A DNA stretch of 64,000 nt from Afipia felis ATCC 53690 (lineage in GTDB: Bacteria; Pseudomonadota; Alphaproteobacteria; Rhizobiales; Xanthobacteraceae). The position numbers and the translations under genes are program-made. This document shows, one piece after another, positions 1-8,531 of the stretch (its first letter is position 1; every line of letters starts with the position of its first letter). The notes under the pieces are model-generated. The model made no database searches and had not been told where the DNA came from. It worked only from the letters and a program-made list of their open reading frames with translations. The stretch lies in contig NZ_KB375270.1 in the NCBI RefSeq assembly GCF_000314735.2, forward strand, positions 3,100,001 through 3,164,000. Reading direction: 5' to 3'.

Positions 1-257
1 TCACGCAGACGCGACATCGCGTCGAATCAGCTCACGGCCATCTCTATCCAGCTTCCCACGATTATGCGCTGGAGAGCATAAGCACGAATTCGACTCATTC
101 CAGCCATGAAGGGACGCATCGGCACACAAGCTCGACCGAGGAAGACCAGTGGGATTTCCCCTCCCGCGGGCGCCTGTTTGCGGTTATACTCACGGTCGCG
201 CCGTGGTGGTGGTGGAAGGCGCGACCGTCAGACCTTTATCTCACGGAGTACACCGCC

Positions 258-692
258 ATGATCCTCTTCGGACCACTCCTCGTCATAGTCGGCATCGGCT
301 TTATCTGCTGGCTGCTGTTCACCCTCGCTATCTTTGCGCTGCCGTTTTTCGCCGGTCTGACGATCGGCATCTGGGCCTTTCACACGGGGCCCGGCGTGCT
401 CGGCGGCATTGCCGTGGGTCTTGTAGCCGGCGGCGTCACCTTTGGCCTTGGCCAGCTTGCGCTCGCCGTTGTGCCATGGGCGTGGGCTCGGCTCCTGATC
501 ATCCTTCTCTATGTCGCGCCCGCCACCGTCGCTGGCTACAGCGCCACGCATGGAATCGCCCAGATGGCGATGCCTTCACCCACCTGGCAGACGATCTTCG
601 CCGTCATCGGCGCGGTCGCCGTCACGGCGTTTGTCCGCTTCACCGGAATGGCCGCGCCCGGACCAGCCGGACAGGGCTTAGCGCGGGGCTGA
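258..692 (+). CDS. Small hydrophobic membrane protein, unknown function
   Basis: This 144-residue protein is almost wholly hydrophobic, with about four likely membrane segments (roughly residues 2-25, 27-60, 62-95 and 110-135) and many Gly/Ala residues. It has no motif I recognise. A purine-rich CGGAG stands about 8 bp before the ATG. Proteins of this look accompany DUF736 genes in alphaproteobacterial conjugative elements, so an element-borne membrane protein is a reasonable inference. No function can be assigned. Confidence 0.6.
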   Translation: MILFGPLLVIVGIGFICWLLFTLAIFALPFFAGLTIGIWAFHTGPGVLGGIAVGLVAGGVTFGLGQLALAVVPWAWARLLIILLYVAPATVAGYSATHGIAQMAMPSPTWQTIFAVIGAVAVTAFVRFTGMAAPGPAGQGLARG

Positions 693-1292
693 CGTCATCA
701 CGTCGACGACCGTTGGGGCGGGGCCAGATCACGCATTCCGTATGCTCGCGATCCTCGTCGTCGAACACGGAGTGAGGGCCGACTGGCGTCGAAGCTCACC
801 CGATCATCGCAGAGTACCGGGCGTCGTGGCGGGTTGTTGAGGCGACATGGCCGAGGTGGCGACGTCTTACGGATATGGCCAACGAAGCGCGTGACGGGGC
901 GTGCAGCCGGAGCTTGGCCTCCGAAGCAGGATATCCGTTGGTGGCCAGGACGGGGCCCGGATTACCGTCGAATTCACTGGCCAGCCTCCGCGGTGACTCG
1001 AAAGTCGCCACGTTCCCCTTGATGTCAGCTCTGTCAGGCCGAGCGCACCGAACGGCCTCTTCGATGGATTGATCTGGCCGAAGGCCGGCTGAAGCCTCGA
1101 CCGCCTATGGCGCAACAGCGGCGTCAAAACTTTCTTCCCCTGCCGGCTGCGCCGTCATTCCTCGCGAGACAAGAAAGTCCCTCCTTTGCTGTCGAGCCCC
1201 TTCGGGGTGCGCCGTCGATCGCCTCCGGCCCCTCGATCACCATCGAGGCCGCAATGGTGCGGGCTCGGAAACAGAGATCAAGGAGAACTACC
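693..1292. other. 600-bp gap with no supported gene
   Basis: Several short overlapping reading frames on both strands cross this gap, but none shows a domain, a good ribosome site or consistent codon bias. It ends with the ribosome binding site of the DUF736 gene (AGGAG at 1281-1285). It may hold the promoter for that gene, but no clear -35/-10 pair was found. Confidence 0.5.
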
Positions 1293-1619
1293 ATGGCGAC
1301 CATCGGCACCTTCAAGAAGACCGGCTCGAACGAATTCACCGGCGCAATCGTCACCCTCTCGGTCCAGGCCAAGAACGTCCGGATCGTTCCCGAAACCAAC
1401 CGTTCCGGCGAGAACAGCCCCACCCACCGCGTCTATGTCGGCCGGGTCGAGATCGGCGCCGCCTGGGCCAAGCGCTCCAACGAGGGCCGCGACTATCTGG
1501 GCCTCAAGCTCGACGATCCGAGCTTCACCGCCCCGATCTTCGCAAACCTCTTCGACGACGAGGACGGTGAGGGCTACAGCCTGATCTGGTCCCGCCCCAA
1601 CGGCCGTCGGAGCGACTAA
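1293..1619 (+). CDS. DUF736 family protein
   Basis: A 108-residue soluble protein of the DUF736 family, very common in alphaproteobacterial conjugative elements and of unknown biochemical role. The family pattern is visible: N-terminal MATIGTFKK, a central strand with KNVRIVP, then the TAPIFANLF segment and a final tryptophan-containing strand. The ATG at 1293 is preferred over longer in-frame starts because AGGAG lies 8 bp upstream and homologues begin with M-A-x-I-G. A second, diverged DUF736 protein lies at 7210-7545 inside the transfer operon. The duplication suggests a dosage or partner-specific role, but that is speculation. Confidence 0.9.
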   Translation: MATIGTFKKTGSNEFTGAIVTLSVQAKNVRIVPETNRSGENSPTHRVYVGRVEIGAAWAKRSNEGRDYLGLKLDDPSFTAPIFANLFDDEDGEGYSLIWSRPNGRRSD

Positions 1620-1631
1620 ACCCCGCTACAA

Positions 1632-1662
1632 ATGCCCCGTCCGGCTGGTCCGGGCGGGGCAT
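1632..1662 (+). terminator. Strong stem-loop after DUF736
   Basis: A 13-bp GC-rich stem (1632-1644 pairing with 1650-1662, with one T-G wobble) closes a 5-nt loop and begins 12 bp after the DUF736 stop. There is no T-run after it, so it may act as a Rho-independent terminator only weakly or as a 3' stabiliser. Confidence 0.6.
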
Positions 1663-1708
1663 CGCCTTATGATCCAAGGGCGACCGCCGACCTTGAATGG
1701 GCGGAATA

Positions 1709-1742
1709 CCTAGTTTACTAGGTGGCAGTATATTAGGTGGCA
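1709..1742 (+). promoter_or_regulatory. Tandem operator-like sites upstream of the first Xre repressor
   Basis: A 16-bp unit beginning AGTTTACTAGG at 1712 is repeated at 1727 with two mismatches, an exact 15-bp shift. The first copy lies in the palindrome CCTAGTTTACTAGG (1709-1722). Tandem sites 16-49 bp before a small Xre-type gene are typical of an autoregulated operator, and the next gene is the likely binder. The same 15-bp period occurs in the unrelated sequence before the opposing Xre gene. Confidence 0.65.
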
Positions 1743-1757
1743 CGGCGATCTCACCGC

Positions 1758-1970
1758 ATGAGCTTGCGGGAGATCGTCGCCACGAATCTGCGAAGACTGA
1801 GACATGCCAAAAGCATGTCGCAGGAGGAGCTTGCCGACCGTGCGGGCACCAATCGCAACTATGTTGGCATGCTGGAGCGCGAACAGCACTCCGCGACCGT
1901 CGACATGCTGGAGAAGCTCGCCGAGGTTCTTGAAGCGGACCCTGTCGAATTCTTCCGACGCGAGACGTGA
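1758..1970 (+). CDS. Xre/Cro-family DNA-binding regulator (forward partner)
   Basis: A 70-residue single-domain HTH_3 protein. Helix 2 and the recognition helix are seen in the stretch MSQEELADRAGTNRNYVG, followed by the usual helix 4-5 segment LEKLAEVLEADPVEFF. The ATG at 1758 is chosen because homologues start close to the first helix; an in-frame start at 1737 would overlap the operator repeats. The gene converges on a paralogous Xre gene with only 10 bp between the two stop codons. It probably binds the repeats at 1709-1742 and controls its own expression, and perhaps that of element transfer genes. Confidence 0.85.
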   Translation: MSLREIVATNLRRLRHAKSMSQEELADRAGTNRNYVGMLEREQHSATVDMLEKLAEVLEADPVEFFRRET

Positions 1971-1980
1971 ACCGCCGTTA

Positions 1981-2235
1981 TCAAGGGGCCTGAGGCTCGA
2001 TCGGCGCTTTTCTCCGAGCCTTCGAAGACACCGCTCGCACAAGTTCAGTCGCTTCCACGTCGAGCGCCTCCGCGATCCGGCCGAGAACGGTGACGCTGGC
2101 CGAAACGTCGGCGCGTTCGATCCCTCCGACGTACCGGGCACTCAACCCAGCCCTTTCGGCCAATTCCTCCTGCGTCATCCCTTTCGCATGACGCAACCGA
2201 CGCAGATTGACCGCCATGACCTCCTTGAGATCCAT
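1981..2235 (-). CDS. Xre/Cro-family DNA-binding regulator (reverse partner)
   Basis: An 84-residue HTH_3 protein, clearly paralogous to the 1758-1970 product: both share NLRRLRHAK followed by M-[ST]-Q-E-E-L-A. The recognition helix differs (LSARYVGGIER versus TNRNYVGMLER), so the two are expected to bind different DNA, in line with their different upstream repeats. A short basic tail follows the HTH. It is transcribed towards its partner, tail to tail, so each could also interfere with the other by transcriptional collision. Likely autoregulated through the sites at 2257-2285. Confidence 0.87.
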   Translation of the reverse strand: MDLKEVMAVNLRRLRHAKGMTQEELAERAGLSARYVGGIERADVSASVTVLGRIAEALDVEATELVRAVSSKARRKAPIEPQAP

Positions 2236-2256
2236 GGCGATGATGGAGCCGATATA

Positions 2257-2285
2257 GGAACTATCGTTCCAGGAATGATCGTTCC
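2257..2285 (-). promoter_or_regulatory. Tandem palindromic operator upstream of the reverse Xre gene
   Basis: Two palindromic half-site pairs, GGAACTATCGTTCC (2257-2270) and GGAATGATCGTTCC (2272-2285), are spaced exactly 15 bp apart and lie 22-50 bp before the start of the reverse Xre gene. The layout matches the cooperative two-dimer operators used by small Xre or C-protein regulators. Confidence 0.75.
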
Positions 2286-2462
2286 GATTCGTACATGCCG
2301 GTGCTATTCATCGGGCTGCGGAGGTCCCAGTTTGCCAATTTCCCGAGCAACGCGATGCGTCCCAGGCATCACGGAGTAAGTGTCACGCGGCCCAAATCTT
2401 GCAAAAATTCGCGGTAAATGAATGCCTAACACATCGCTTTGATCTCTATGGGGTAGATCGCA

Positions 2463-2726
2463 ATGACTCAGGTGCCCTTTCAGGACCGGCCGCCGCACAC
2501 CGACCGCTTGAGCGCCTATGACGAGCAACATCTCGCGATCTATCTTCGGTTGCTGATGGCCGACGAAGAAGGCGCCGACTGGCACGAAGTCGTCCAGGTA
2601 ATCTTCGGCCTCAACCCCACCCGGGAGCCCGCCCGTGCCAAAACGGTTCATGACAGCCATCTGGCGCGGGCGCGCTGGATGACGGAGACGGGTTATCGGC
2701 ATCTGCTTGAGCCGCGGATGCAGTGA
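2463..2726 (+). CDS. DUF2285 (RovC-type DNA-binding) domain protein
   Basis: An 87-residue protein matching, as I recall the family, short DUF2285 proteins of alphaproteobacterial conjugative elements: a YDEQHLAIYLRLL helix, an ADWHEV segment, then SHLARARWMTETGYRHLL. DUF2285 has been related to the DNA-binding domain of the regulator RovC. Its place between the Xre pair and a larger DUF2285 gene suggests a role in regulating transfer or excision. Direct evidence for a target is absent. Confidence 0.75.
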   Translation: MTQVPFQDRPPHTDRLSAYDEQHLAIYLRLLMADEEGADWHEVVQVIFGLNPTREPARAKTVHDSHLARARWMTETGYRHLLEPRMQ

Positions 2727-2848
2727 ACAACACCATACTCCCACGGCTCGCAGCCACACGCGATGCAACCTTAAGGACTACTTTGCCGGCGATTTTTCCG
2801 GATCGTGGTGTCCCTCCCTTGAGAGAGGACAAAATGAGAGGAAACGCC

Positions 2849-3635
2849 ATGCCCACGGAATATTGGCGCTCGCCGGAGACGATTGATCGCCTGAACCGCC
2901 TCGAACGCCCCGGCTTCGCCGTCGAATTCCTGCGCCGCAACCACGATTACCGCCGCGACTTCGTCCGCACACAGCGCCAGATCACACGCGCCTCCGTCGA
3001 TGCCGAAACCGCCCGTGTCGGTCTCGCTCGGCGATGGGGGTTGCGTTTTCGCCCATGACCCAAGCCTTCCCGTTGGGCCCGCCCCGGTCACCTGGCTGCC
3101 CGAACTATCGCCCGGTACGCTGATCCTTGAAACAGCGCCGGGCGGATTCGACCAACTCACGTCGCTTGATCCCGCGCAGCTGGGATCAGTCGTTGCTGAT
3201 GACGCGGACGACGAAGGCCGTGAGCTTGTTGTTGTCGACGGCTCGGGCGAACTCCACGTTCGTTTGCACGGCGATCAGATCAGCACGCGGCCTGCCATTC
3301 TGCTGCCGCCCGACATCTCTTTTGAACTCCGGCTTGATGTCGCACTGCGCTTCGTGCGCCGTCTTCGTGGCCAGCGCGTCAAACTTCTTCCCGCCGCCCT
3401 TCGCCTGACGCCTCAGCAGAAGCGCCGGCTCGTCCAGCTTCTACACGCCTTCGACGTCCGCGAACTTGGGGGCGGCCCACGCGAGGTCGCCGAAATAATC
3501 CTCCGCTCCGAGCACGCACGATTTCCATCAGTCGAGTGGAAGGATTCACACGCCCGACGCACCGCCAACCGTCTCATTCACGACTCGATTGCGCTGGTCG
3601 AGCGCGGCTACCTCAAACTTCTGCGCGGCGGCTAA
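2849..3635 (+). pseudogene. DUF6499/DUF2285 two-domain regulator, interrupted by one frameshift
   Basis: The N-terminal part (MPTEYWRSPETIDRLNRLER onward) reads in one frame to a stop at 3058, while the rest of the same protein family continues in the +1 frame from AHDPSLPVGP to a stop at 3635. The frames join if one T is removed from the TTTT run near 3045-3049, giving a protein of about 261 residues. The C-terminal 90 residues show the DUF2285 pattern ending ALVERGYLKLLRGG. The start at 2849 has AGAGGA just upstream. It could be a true inactivating insertion, a programmed shift, or a homopolymer sequencing error. Relatives usually sit beside repA genes and are thought to be transcriptional regulators. 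Confidence 0.75.
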
Positions 3636-3849
3636 CACACGCACCGATCCCTCCAGAACACACCCTAGTCCTACGCCCGCCCGCGCTACGCACACCACGC
3701 GCTGCGCTCACATGCGCAGCGGCGCGACCGAGGGGGGACACACCTACTCGAAAATCTTCGTCCACCCCTAACGCCTGAACTCTCCGCCACCGTCACCCCG
3801 ACATGCCGCGACTTGGCCGCGGCGCTTCGAGGCAAGACGGAGGCACATC

Positions 3850-4101
3850 ATGCCCGACAGGGCCGCGCAACTCGCCACGCGTTACGTCCGCACGCATGAA
3901 GCGGCGCGCATCCTCGGCATCTCACCGCGGACGCTTGAGAAATACCGCTGCCACGGTAGCGGCCCAACCTTCCGCAAGCTCGGCGGGCGCGTCGTCTACG
4001 CGATCGACGACCTCGAAGCTTGGGCCGACCAGGCCGCGTGCAGCTCGACGTCGGATCCTCGATACGTCGAGGCCCGCGCCGCCGGCCACGCGCATCGCTG
4101 A
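3850..4101 (+). CDS. AlpA/excisionase-type helix-turn-helix protein
   Basis: An 83-residue protein with the MerR-like HTH_17 fold seen in AlpA and recombination directionality factors: YVRTHEAARILGISPRTLEKYR, then the wing GPTFRKLGGRVVYAIDDLEAW. It lies 14 bp before the probable repA start, an arrangement common in this element family. It may act as an excisionase or as a regulator of the replication/transfer run. The short C-terminal tail is unremarkable. Confidence 0.88.
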   Translation: MPDRAAQLATRYVRTHEAARILGISPRTLEKYRCHGSGPTFRKLGGRVVYAIDDLEAWADQAACSSTSDPRYVEARAAGHAHR

Positions 4102-4115
4102 AGCGGCGCTCGTCG

Positions 4116-5231
4116 ATGACATCGCGCCGCCTCATCACAGCCAGCGAACGGAGCAAGCTCGATCCGTTCATCGTCGCCACCGGCGACGCAAGTCCGCGCG
4201 ACCAGCGCGACTTGATGGAGCGGCCGTTCTTCTCGCTCGCCAAAGCCAGGCGCACGGCGCCGATCCTCTACGAAGCTGCCGGTGTTCGGGTCGAGGTCTA
4301 CGCCGTGCCCGAGCATGGCATGGCGACCATCTGGGACGCCGACGTGCTGATCTGGGCGGCGAGCCAGATCGTCGAGGCCGAGAACCTCGGCTTCAAGACC
4401 TCGCGTTTCCTTCGCTTCACGCCCTACCAGCTCCTGACCGCGATCGGTCGGCAGACAGGCGCACGCGATTACAAGCTCCTGAAGGGCGCGCTCGCCCGCC
4501 TGCAATCGACCGTTATCCACACCACCATCCGCAACGGCGAACATTGGCGCCGTCACCAGTTCTCCTGGATCAATGAGTGGGAGGAATGCACGACGCGCGA
4601 CGGCCGCGTCGAGGGCATGGAGTTCGTGCTCCCCGACTGGTTCTACCGCGGCGTCATCGACCGCTCGCTCGTCCTGGCCATCGACCCGGCCTACTTCCGG
4701 CTGACCGGCGGCATCGAGCGCTGGCTCTATCGCGTCGCCCGCAAGCACGCTGGTCGCCAGCCCAAGGGCTGGCTGTTCGAGATCGCGCATCTCCACGAGA
4801 AGTCCGGAAGCCTGGTGCGCGTCTCGGATTTCGCGCTCCAGATCCGGCGCATCGCCGCGCGCCAACCGCTGCCCGGCTATCGCCTGCGCATCGAGTGCCA
4901 GGGCCGCCGCGAGACGCTCCGCATCCTGCCGGCCCGCTCATCCACAGTTCCTGTGGATGGCGCTGTGGAAACGCTCGGGACTTCGCACGCAAACGGTATC
5001 GGGACTCCGCACGCAGCCCTATCGGGACTTCGCACGCACGAACCGCAGCTAACGCTATGGCCGGAAACGGCGATTCCGGGCCTTAACTTAGAGTCTAACT
5101 CAGAATCTAACTCTAGTTGTTGGTCCGCGCGGTCTGCGGATAAACCCGCCACCTCCGCTACGCAGGCCTCCGAGCCACCAGGACGACAGCCGTCGCTGCC
5201 CTTCGGTCGCAAGCCGGGAGGGAAGAGATGA
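4116..5231 (+). CDS. repA: Replication initiator protein RepA (RPA family)
   Basis: A 371-residue RepA-like initiator of the RPA type found on alphaproteobacterial plasmids and elements. The winged-helix initiator core spans about residues 1-280 (LMERPFFSLAKARR, the WEECTTRDGRVEGMEF region, then GGIERWLYRVARKHAG). The C-terminal 90 residues are low-complexity and variable. The ATG at 4116 gives the expected N-terminus; a longer frame back to 4020 would overlap the AlpA gene. The end overlaps parA by ATGA, so the two are translationally coupled. Carrying repA and parA implies that the element can replicate or be stabilised as a circle after excision, or that it is a plasmid. Confidence 0.87.
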   Translation: MTSRRLITASERSKLDPFIVATGDASPRDQRDLMERPFFSLAKARRTAPILYEAAGVRVEVYAVPEHGMATIWDADVLIWAASQIVEAENLGFKTSRFLRFTPYQLLTAIGRQTGARDYKLLKGALARLQSTVIHTTIRNGEHWRRHQFSWINEWEECTTRDGRVEGMEFVLPDWFYRGVIDRSLVLAIDPAYFRLTGGIERWLYRVARKHAGRQPKGWLFEIAHLHEKSGSLVRVSDFALQIRRIAARQPLPGYRLRIECQGRRETLRILPARSSTVPVDGAVETLGTSHANGIGTPHAALSGLRTHEPQLTLWPETAIPGLNLESNSESNSSCWSARSADKPATSATQASEPPGRQPSLPFGRKPGGKR

Positions 5232-5866
5232 TCGTCGCTCTGCTCAACCAGAAGGGCGGCGTCGGCAAGACCACGCTTGCGCTTCATCTCGCCGGCGAGC
5301 TGGCGCTGGACGGCAAGCGCGTGACGCTGATCGACGCGGACCCGCAGGGCTCTGCGCTCGATTGGTCGCAGCAGCGGGCGCGGGAGAACGTCTCACGGCT
5401 CTTCGGCGTCGTCGGCCTCGCGCGTGACACGCTCCATCGGGAAGCGCCGGAAATCGCGTGCACCGCCGATCATGTCGTCATCGATGGGCCGCCGCGCGTC
5501 GCGGGATTGATGCGTTCGGCGCTGCTCGCCGCCGACCTTGTACTGATCCCGGTGCAACCATCACCCTTCGATGGCTGGGCTTCGGCCGAGATGCTGAGCC
5601 TGCTCCGCGAGGCCCGCATCTATCGTCCGCAGCTCGCCGCGCGCTTCGTGCTGAATCGCTGCGGGGCACGCACGGTCATCGCCCGCGAGACGGCCGAAAC
5701 GCTCGCCGATCACGATCCGCCAGTGCTCTCCAGCACCATCGGCCAGCGTGTCGTCTTCGCCGACGCCGCGCGATCTGGGCGCCTCGTGTTCGAGCTGGCC
5801 GCGCAGAGCGCCGCGGCGCTCGAGATCGCAGCGCTCGCCGCCGAAGTCGCGAGAATTGCGCCATGA
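5228..5866 (+). CDS. parA: ParA-family partition ATPase
   Basis: A 212-residue deviant Walker A ATPase. K9-GGVGKTT-16 is at the N-terminus, DADPQGSALDW is the Walker A' segment, and VVIDGPP is Walker B. The compact size fits the single-domain type Ib ParA/Soj-like group carried by small plasmids and conjugative elements. It overlaps repA upstream and the small RHH gene downstream by ATGA, so the three probably form a replication/partition cassette. No ParB of usual size is present; the next gene is the likely centromere-binding partner. Confidence 0.93.
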   Translation: MIVALLNQKGGVGKTTLALHLAGELALDGKRVTLIDADPQGSALDWSQQRARENVSRLFGVVGLARDTLHREAPEIACTADHVVIDGPPRVAGLMRSALLAADLVLIPVQPSPFDGWASAEMLSLLREARIYRPQLAARFVLNRCGARTVIARETAETLADHDPPVLSSTIGQRVVFADAARSGRLVFELAAQSAAALEIAALAAEVARIAP

Positions 5867-6117
5867 GCGCGGGTGGCGCCCGACGCGGCTTCGCCGCCCG
5901 GCCCGGCGACGCCGAGAGCTGGATCAAAGCGCCCGACGCCTCAAGCCGTCGCGGTGACGAGCCCTCCGCCTTCACCGCGCGACTGACGATCGACGTCACG
6001 CCGGCGCTGCGCGGCCGCATCAAGGTCGCCGCGTTCCAGCGCGGGATCACCGTCGCCGACATGCTGCGCGACCTCTTCGCGCGCGAATTCCCCGCCGATC
6101 CCGGAGAGAGCGCATGA
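5863..6117 (+). CDS. Small ribbon-helix-helix-like partner of ParA
   Basis: An 84-residue basic protein. The C-terminal half (ARLTIDVTPALRGRIKVAAFQRGITVADMLRDLFAREF) has the strand-helix-helix pattern of ribbon-helix-helix proteins such as ParG or Omega, after a disordered N-terminal tail of about 40 residues. Starting within the parA stop codon (ATGA), it is the natural candidate for the centromere-binding partner of this ParA. That assignment rests on context and secondary-structure pattern, not on a named family. Confidence 0.75.
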   Translation: MSAGGARRGFAARPGDAESWIKAPDASSRRGDEPSAFTARLTIDVTPALRGRIKVAAFQRGITVADMLRDLFAREFPADPGESA

Positions 6118-6632
6118 ACGACAACGAGCCGTCGCCGACGCTTGTCGTACCGCCATCGCATCGGCGCCCCGTCGCGCTCACCCATGTCGAACTGACCTGG
6201 ATCGAGAAGAAGATCGAGCACTGGCTGCGCTTCGGGCGGCGTGCCGAGGAGAAGATCCTCGATCGCCGCCGCAGCATCTCGAGCTTCAAGCCCGGCAGCG
6301 TCTTCGCGTTCGTTCGCTGGGCGTCGAACGACTACGGCACCGTCATCTCGCGCATGGATATCGTGCGGGCCGTCGAGCCTGGCGCACGCTTCCAGACGCT
6401 GCCCTTCGTGCGCCCCGGCGGCGAGATCCTGCTGCGCGTCGATAGCTGGCCGAAGGTCGAGCGCGTGCTCCAGGCGATCGACGCCGTCGAGACGCTCGAC
6501 ATCGATCCCGCCGACGCCGCGCCGGAATACTGGCGCCACCTCCACAACCGTCTCGCCGCCGGCCATGAACCGCGCCCCTACACGCGCGAGCAGCACGCCG
6601 CTTGGCTCAAGCGTCGGAGCGTCACGCTATGA
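6114..6632 (+). CDS. DUF2840 family protein
   Basis: A 172-residue protein I recognise as DUF2840, a family found almost only between parA and traF in alphaproteobacterial conjugative elements. Visible features are LTHVELTWIEKKIEHWLRFGRRAEEKILDRRR near the start and a conserved FAFVRWASNDYGTVISR stretch around residues 61-80. Its biochemical function is unknown. It overlaps both neighbours by ATGA, so it is co-translated with the partition genes and the TraF peptidase. Confidence 0.85.
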   Translation: MNDNEPSPTLVVPPSHRRPVALTHVELTWIEKKIEHWLRFGRRAEEKILDRRRSISSFKPGSVFAFVRWASNDYGTVISRMDIVRAVEPGARFQTLPFVRPGGEILLRVDSWPKVERVLQAIDAVETLDIDPADAAPEYWRHLHNRLAAGHEPRPYTREQHAAWLKRRSVTL

Positions 6633-7174
6633 CCCGCTTCGGCTACGTCATGACGACGTATTTCGCCATGCTCGTCTTCATCGGCTTGGCTTTCGTCCAT
6701 CCGACGCCGCGCCTGATCTGGAACGCCACGGCGAGCACGCCGACCGGGCTTTATGCGCTCCGGCCGGCAGGACAGCTTCACGCGCTCGAACTGGTCGCCG
6801 TGCGCGCGCCCGAACCGATCGCCAGCTACCTGGCCGATGGCGGCTTCCTGCCCAAGGGGGTGCCGCTGCTGAAGCATGTGATGGCGCTACCTGGGCAGAC
6901 CGTGTGCCGCGCAGGCGACTCCATCACGGTCGATCACATCGCAGTCGGCGCGGCGCGTGAGCGCGATCACCTCGGCCGCCCGCTGCCGCGTTGGAGCGGC
7001 TGCCACACGCTCGGCCCCAGCGAAGTCTTCCTCATGAACCCGACCGTCCCGGACAGCTTGGACGGACGCTATTTCGGCGCGCTTCCCACCACCGCGATCG
7101 TCGCCCGCGCGGTCCCCTTGTGGACCGATGAGGCCGGCGACGGCCGCTTCGTGTGGCGCGCGGCCACCGATTGA
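6629..7174 (+). CDS. traF: TraF-like S26 family signal peptidase
   Basis: A 181-residue membrane-anchored protease of the TraF/LepB clan. An N-terminal membrane segment (about residues 5-24) is followed by the catalytic serine motif STPTGLY (Ser36) and the general-base lysine in LLKHVMALPG (Lys82). In RP4-type systems TraF cleaves and cyclises the TrbC pilin, and a trbC gene is present at 15630. It is coupled by ATGA to DUF2840. Confidence 0.88.
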   Translation: MTRFGYVMTTYFAMLVFIGLAFVHPTPRLIWNATASTPTGLYALRPAGQLHALELVAVRAPEPIASYLADGGFLPKGVPLLKHVMALPGQTVCRAGDSITVDHIAVGAARERDHLGRPLPRWSGCHTLGPSEVFLMNPTVPDSLDGRYFGALPTTAIVARAVPLWTDEAGDGRFVWRAATD

Positions 7175-7209
7175 CCCGCTTCTCAACCCGCCAACAACGG
7201 AGGTTTCCC

Positions 7210-7545
7210 ATGGCGCAGATTGGTCAGTTCACCCGAGACAAGTCCGGCTTCACCGGGCGCATCCAGACGCTCTTCTTCCACCGTGACCTTTCCCTCGTTC
7301 CGGCCGAATCCTCCGATGCCGAGAACGCGCCCGACTATCGGGTCCACATGGGCGACGGCGACGGCCTGGAGATCGGCGCGGGCTGGAAGCGCACCGGCGA
7401 GAAGGCCGGCGAATACGTCTCACTCGTCATAGATGATCCCGCACTCGCGCAGCCGATCCGCGCCAACCTCTTCCAGTCGGGCGACGACAAGTCCGCCTGG
7501 GTGCTGAACTGGAACCGCCCGCCGAAGCGTAGCGATCGGGGCTGA
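7210..7545 (+). CDS. DUF736 family protein, second copy
   Basis: A 111-residue DUF736 protein, diverged from the copy at 1293 but with the same order of motifs: MAQIGQF, a LSLVPAES strand, GLEIGAGWKR, then QPIRANLFQ and a final WVLNWNRP. CGGAGG lies about 7 bp before the ATG. It sits between traF and the lytic transglycosylase, a fixed position for this family in trb-type elements, which suggests a part in conjugation or its control. Confidence 0.9.
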   Translation: MAQIGQFTRDKSGFTGRIQTLFFHRDLSLVPAESSDAENAPDYRVHMGDGDGLEIGAGWKRTGEKAGEYVSLVIDDPALAQPIRANLFQSGDDKSAWVLNWNRPPKRSDRG

Positions 7546-7549
7546 CCGC

Positions 7550-8266
7550 ATGCGGCGCGCGCTTCTTCTGCTCGCCAGCGTAGCGGCGCTCGGCATGCCC
7601 GTTGTCGTTGTCCACGCCCAGCCCGCGCCCACCGTGATGCGGTCGGTGAGCGATCCCTACGCCAGTCTAATTGCAGAAGCGGCCCAGCGCTTCGCAATTC
7701 CTTCGGCGTGGATACGGGTGATCATGCGCATCGAAAGCCGTCGCAATCGGCGCGCCGTCTCACCCAAAGGTGCGATGGGATTGATGCAGCTCATGCCCGA
7801 GACCTGGGCCGCGCTGCGCGCTCGCTATCGGCTCGGGCGTGATCCTTTTGATCCACGCGACAACATCCTGGCAGGCGCGGCTTTCTTGCGTGAGATGTAC
7901 GACCGCTACGGTTCGCCGGGATTCCTCGCGGCGTATAATGCCGGGCCGGGGCGATACGAAGATTATCGCGACCGGCATCGTCCGCTGCCGCCTGAAACCG
8001 TCGCTTACGTCGCGGCGCTTGTCCCTTTTGTCGGGGACGGCGCGACCGATGGGCCTGTCCTCGTGGCGGCCTCCGGTCCGCCGTCTTGGACACAGGCCCC
8101 TCTCTTCATCACGCGATCGGCAAGCGCTGATCCTGTCGATCGCGCGCCATCCAAACAGCCGTCGAGCGATGCGTCGGCTGCCATCGCGGTGCGCGACCTG
8201 TCGGCCATCGCACCGCAATCCGCTGGGCTGTTCGTCGACGTTTCCGCAGCGGCGTCGAAGCCGTGA
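7550..8266 (+). CDS. Lytic transglycosylase of the conjugation system (VirB1/TrbN-like)
   Basis: A 238-residue periplasmic enzyme that opens peptidoglycan for the transfer apparatus. A signal peptide ending near residue 23 (VVVHAQ) precedes an SLT domain with the catalytic glutamate in MRIESRRN (Glu62), the GAMGLMQLMP motif (about 75-84) and AAYNAGPGRY. After about residue 165 the tail is rich in Ala/Ser/Pro. It starts 4 bp after DUF736 and ends about 350 bp before the relaxase, leaving the oriT-like gap. Confidence 0.92.
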   Translation: MRRALLLLASVAALGMPVVVVHAQPAPTVMRSVSDPYASLIAEAAQRFAIPSAWIRVIMRIESRRNRRAVSPKGAMGLMQLMPETWAALRARYRLGRDPFDPRDNILAGAAFLREMYDRYGSPGFLAAYNAGPGRYEDYRDRHRPLPPETVAYVAALVPFVGDGATDGPVLVAASGPPSWTQAPLFITRSASADPVDRAPSKQPSSDASAAIAVRDLSAIAPQSAGLFVDVSAAASKP

Positions 8267-8531
8267 TCGCGCCGCTCTCCCGTCGGCGTGCTGCTACGTC
8301 GCCTCGGTCAGCTCGCGCTTTCCCTGTCGGCTCGGCGGCCTCCGACGTCTCAAGGGGCCTCATCGCAGCTACAGGGCGCGATTTCGTTGGCAGGCGCGGC
8401 AAAGCGTTCTTCCGGAAAGAAGAAAGGGCAGGCAGGGGAGGAGCGCAGAAACCAACCGACCGAGGGCGAGATAAAAGGCCGCAAGGTGCGGCTCGGTCGG
8501 TCGGTTGTTTTTATTGGCATTTTTCAGCGAT

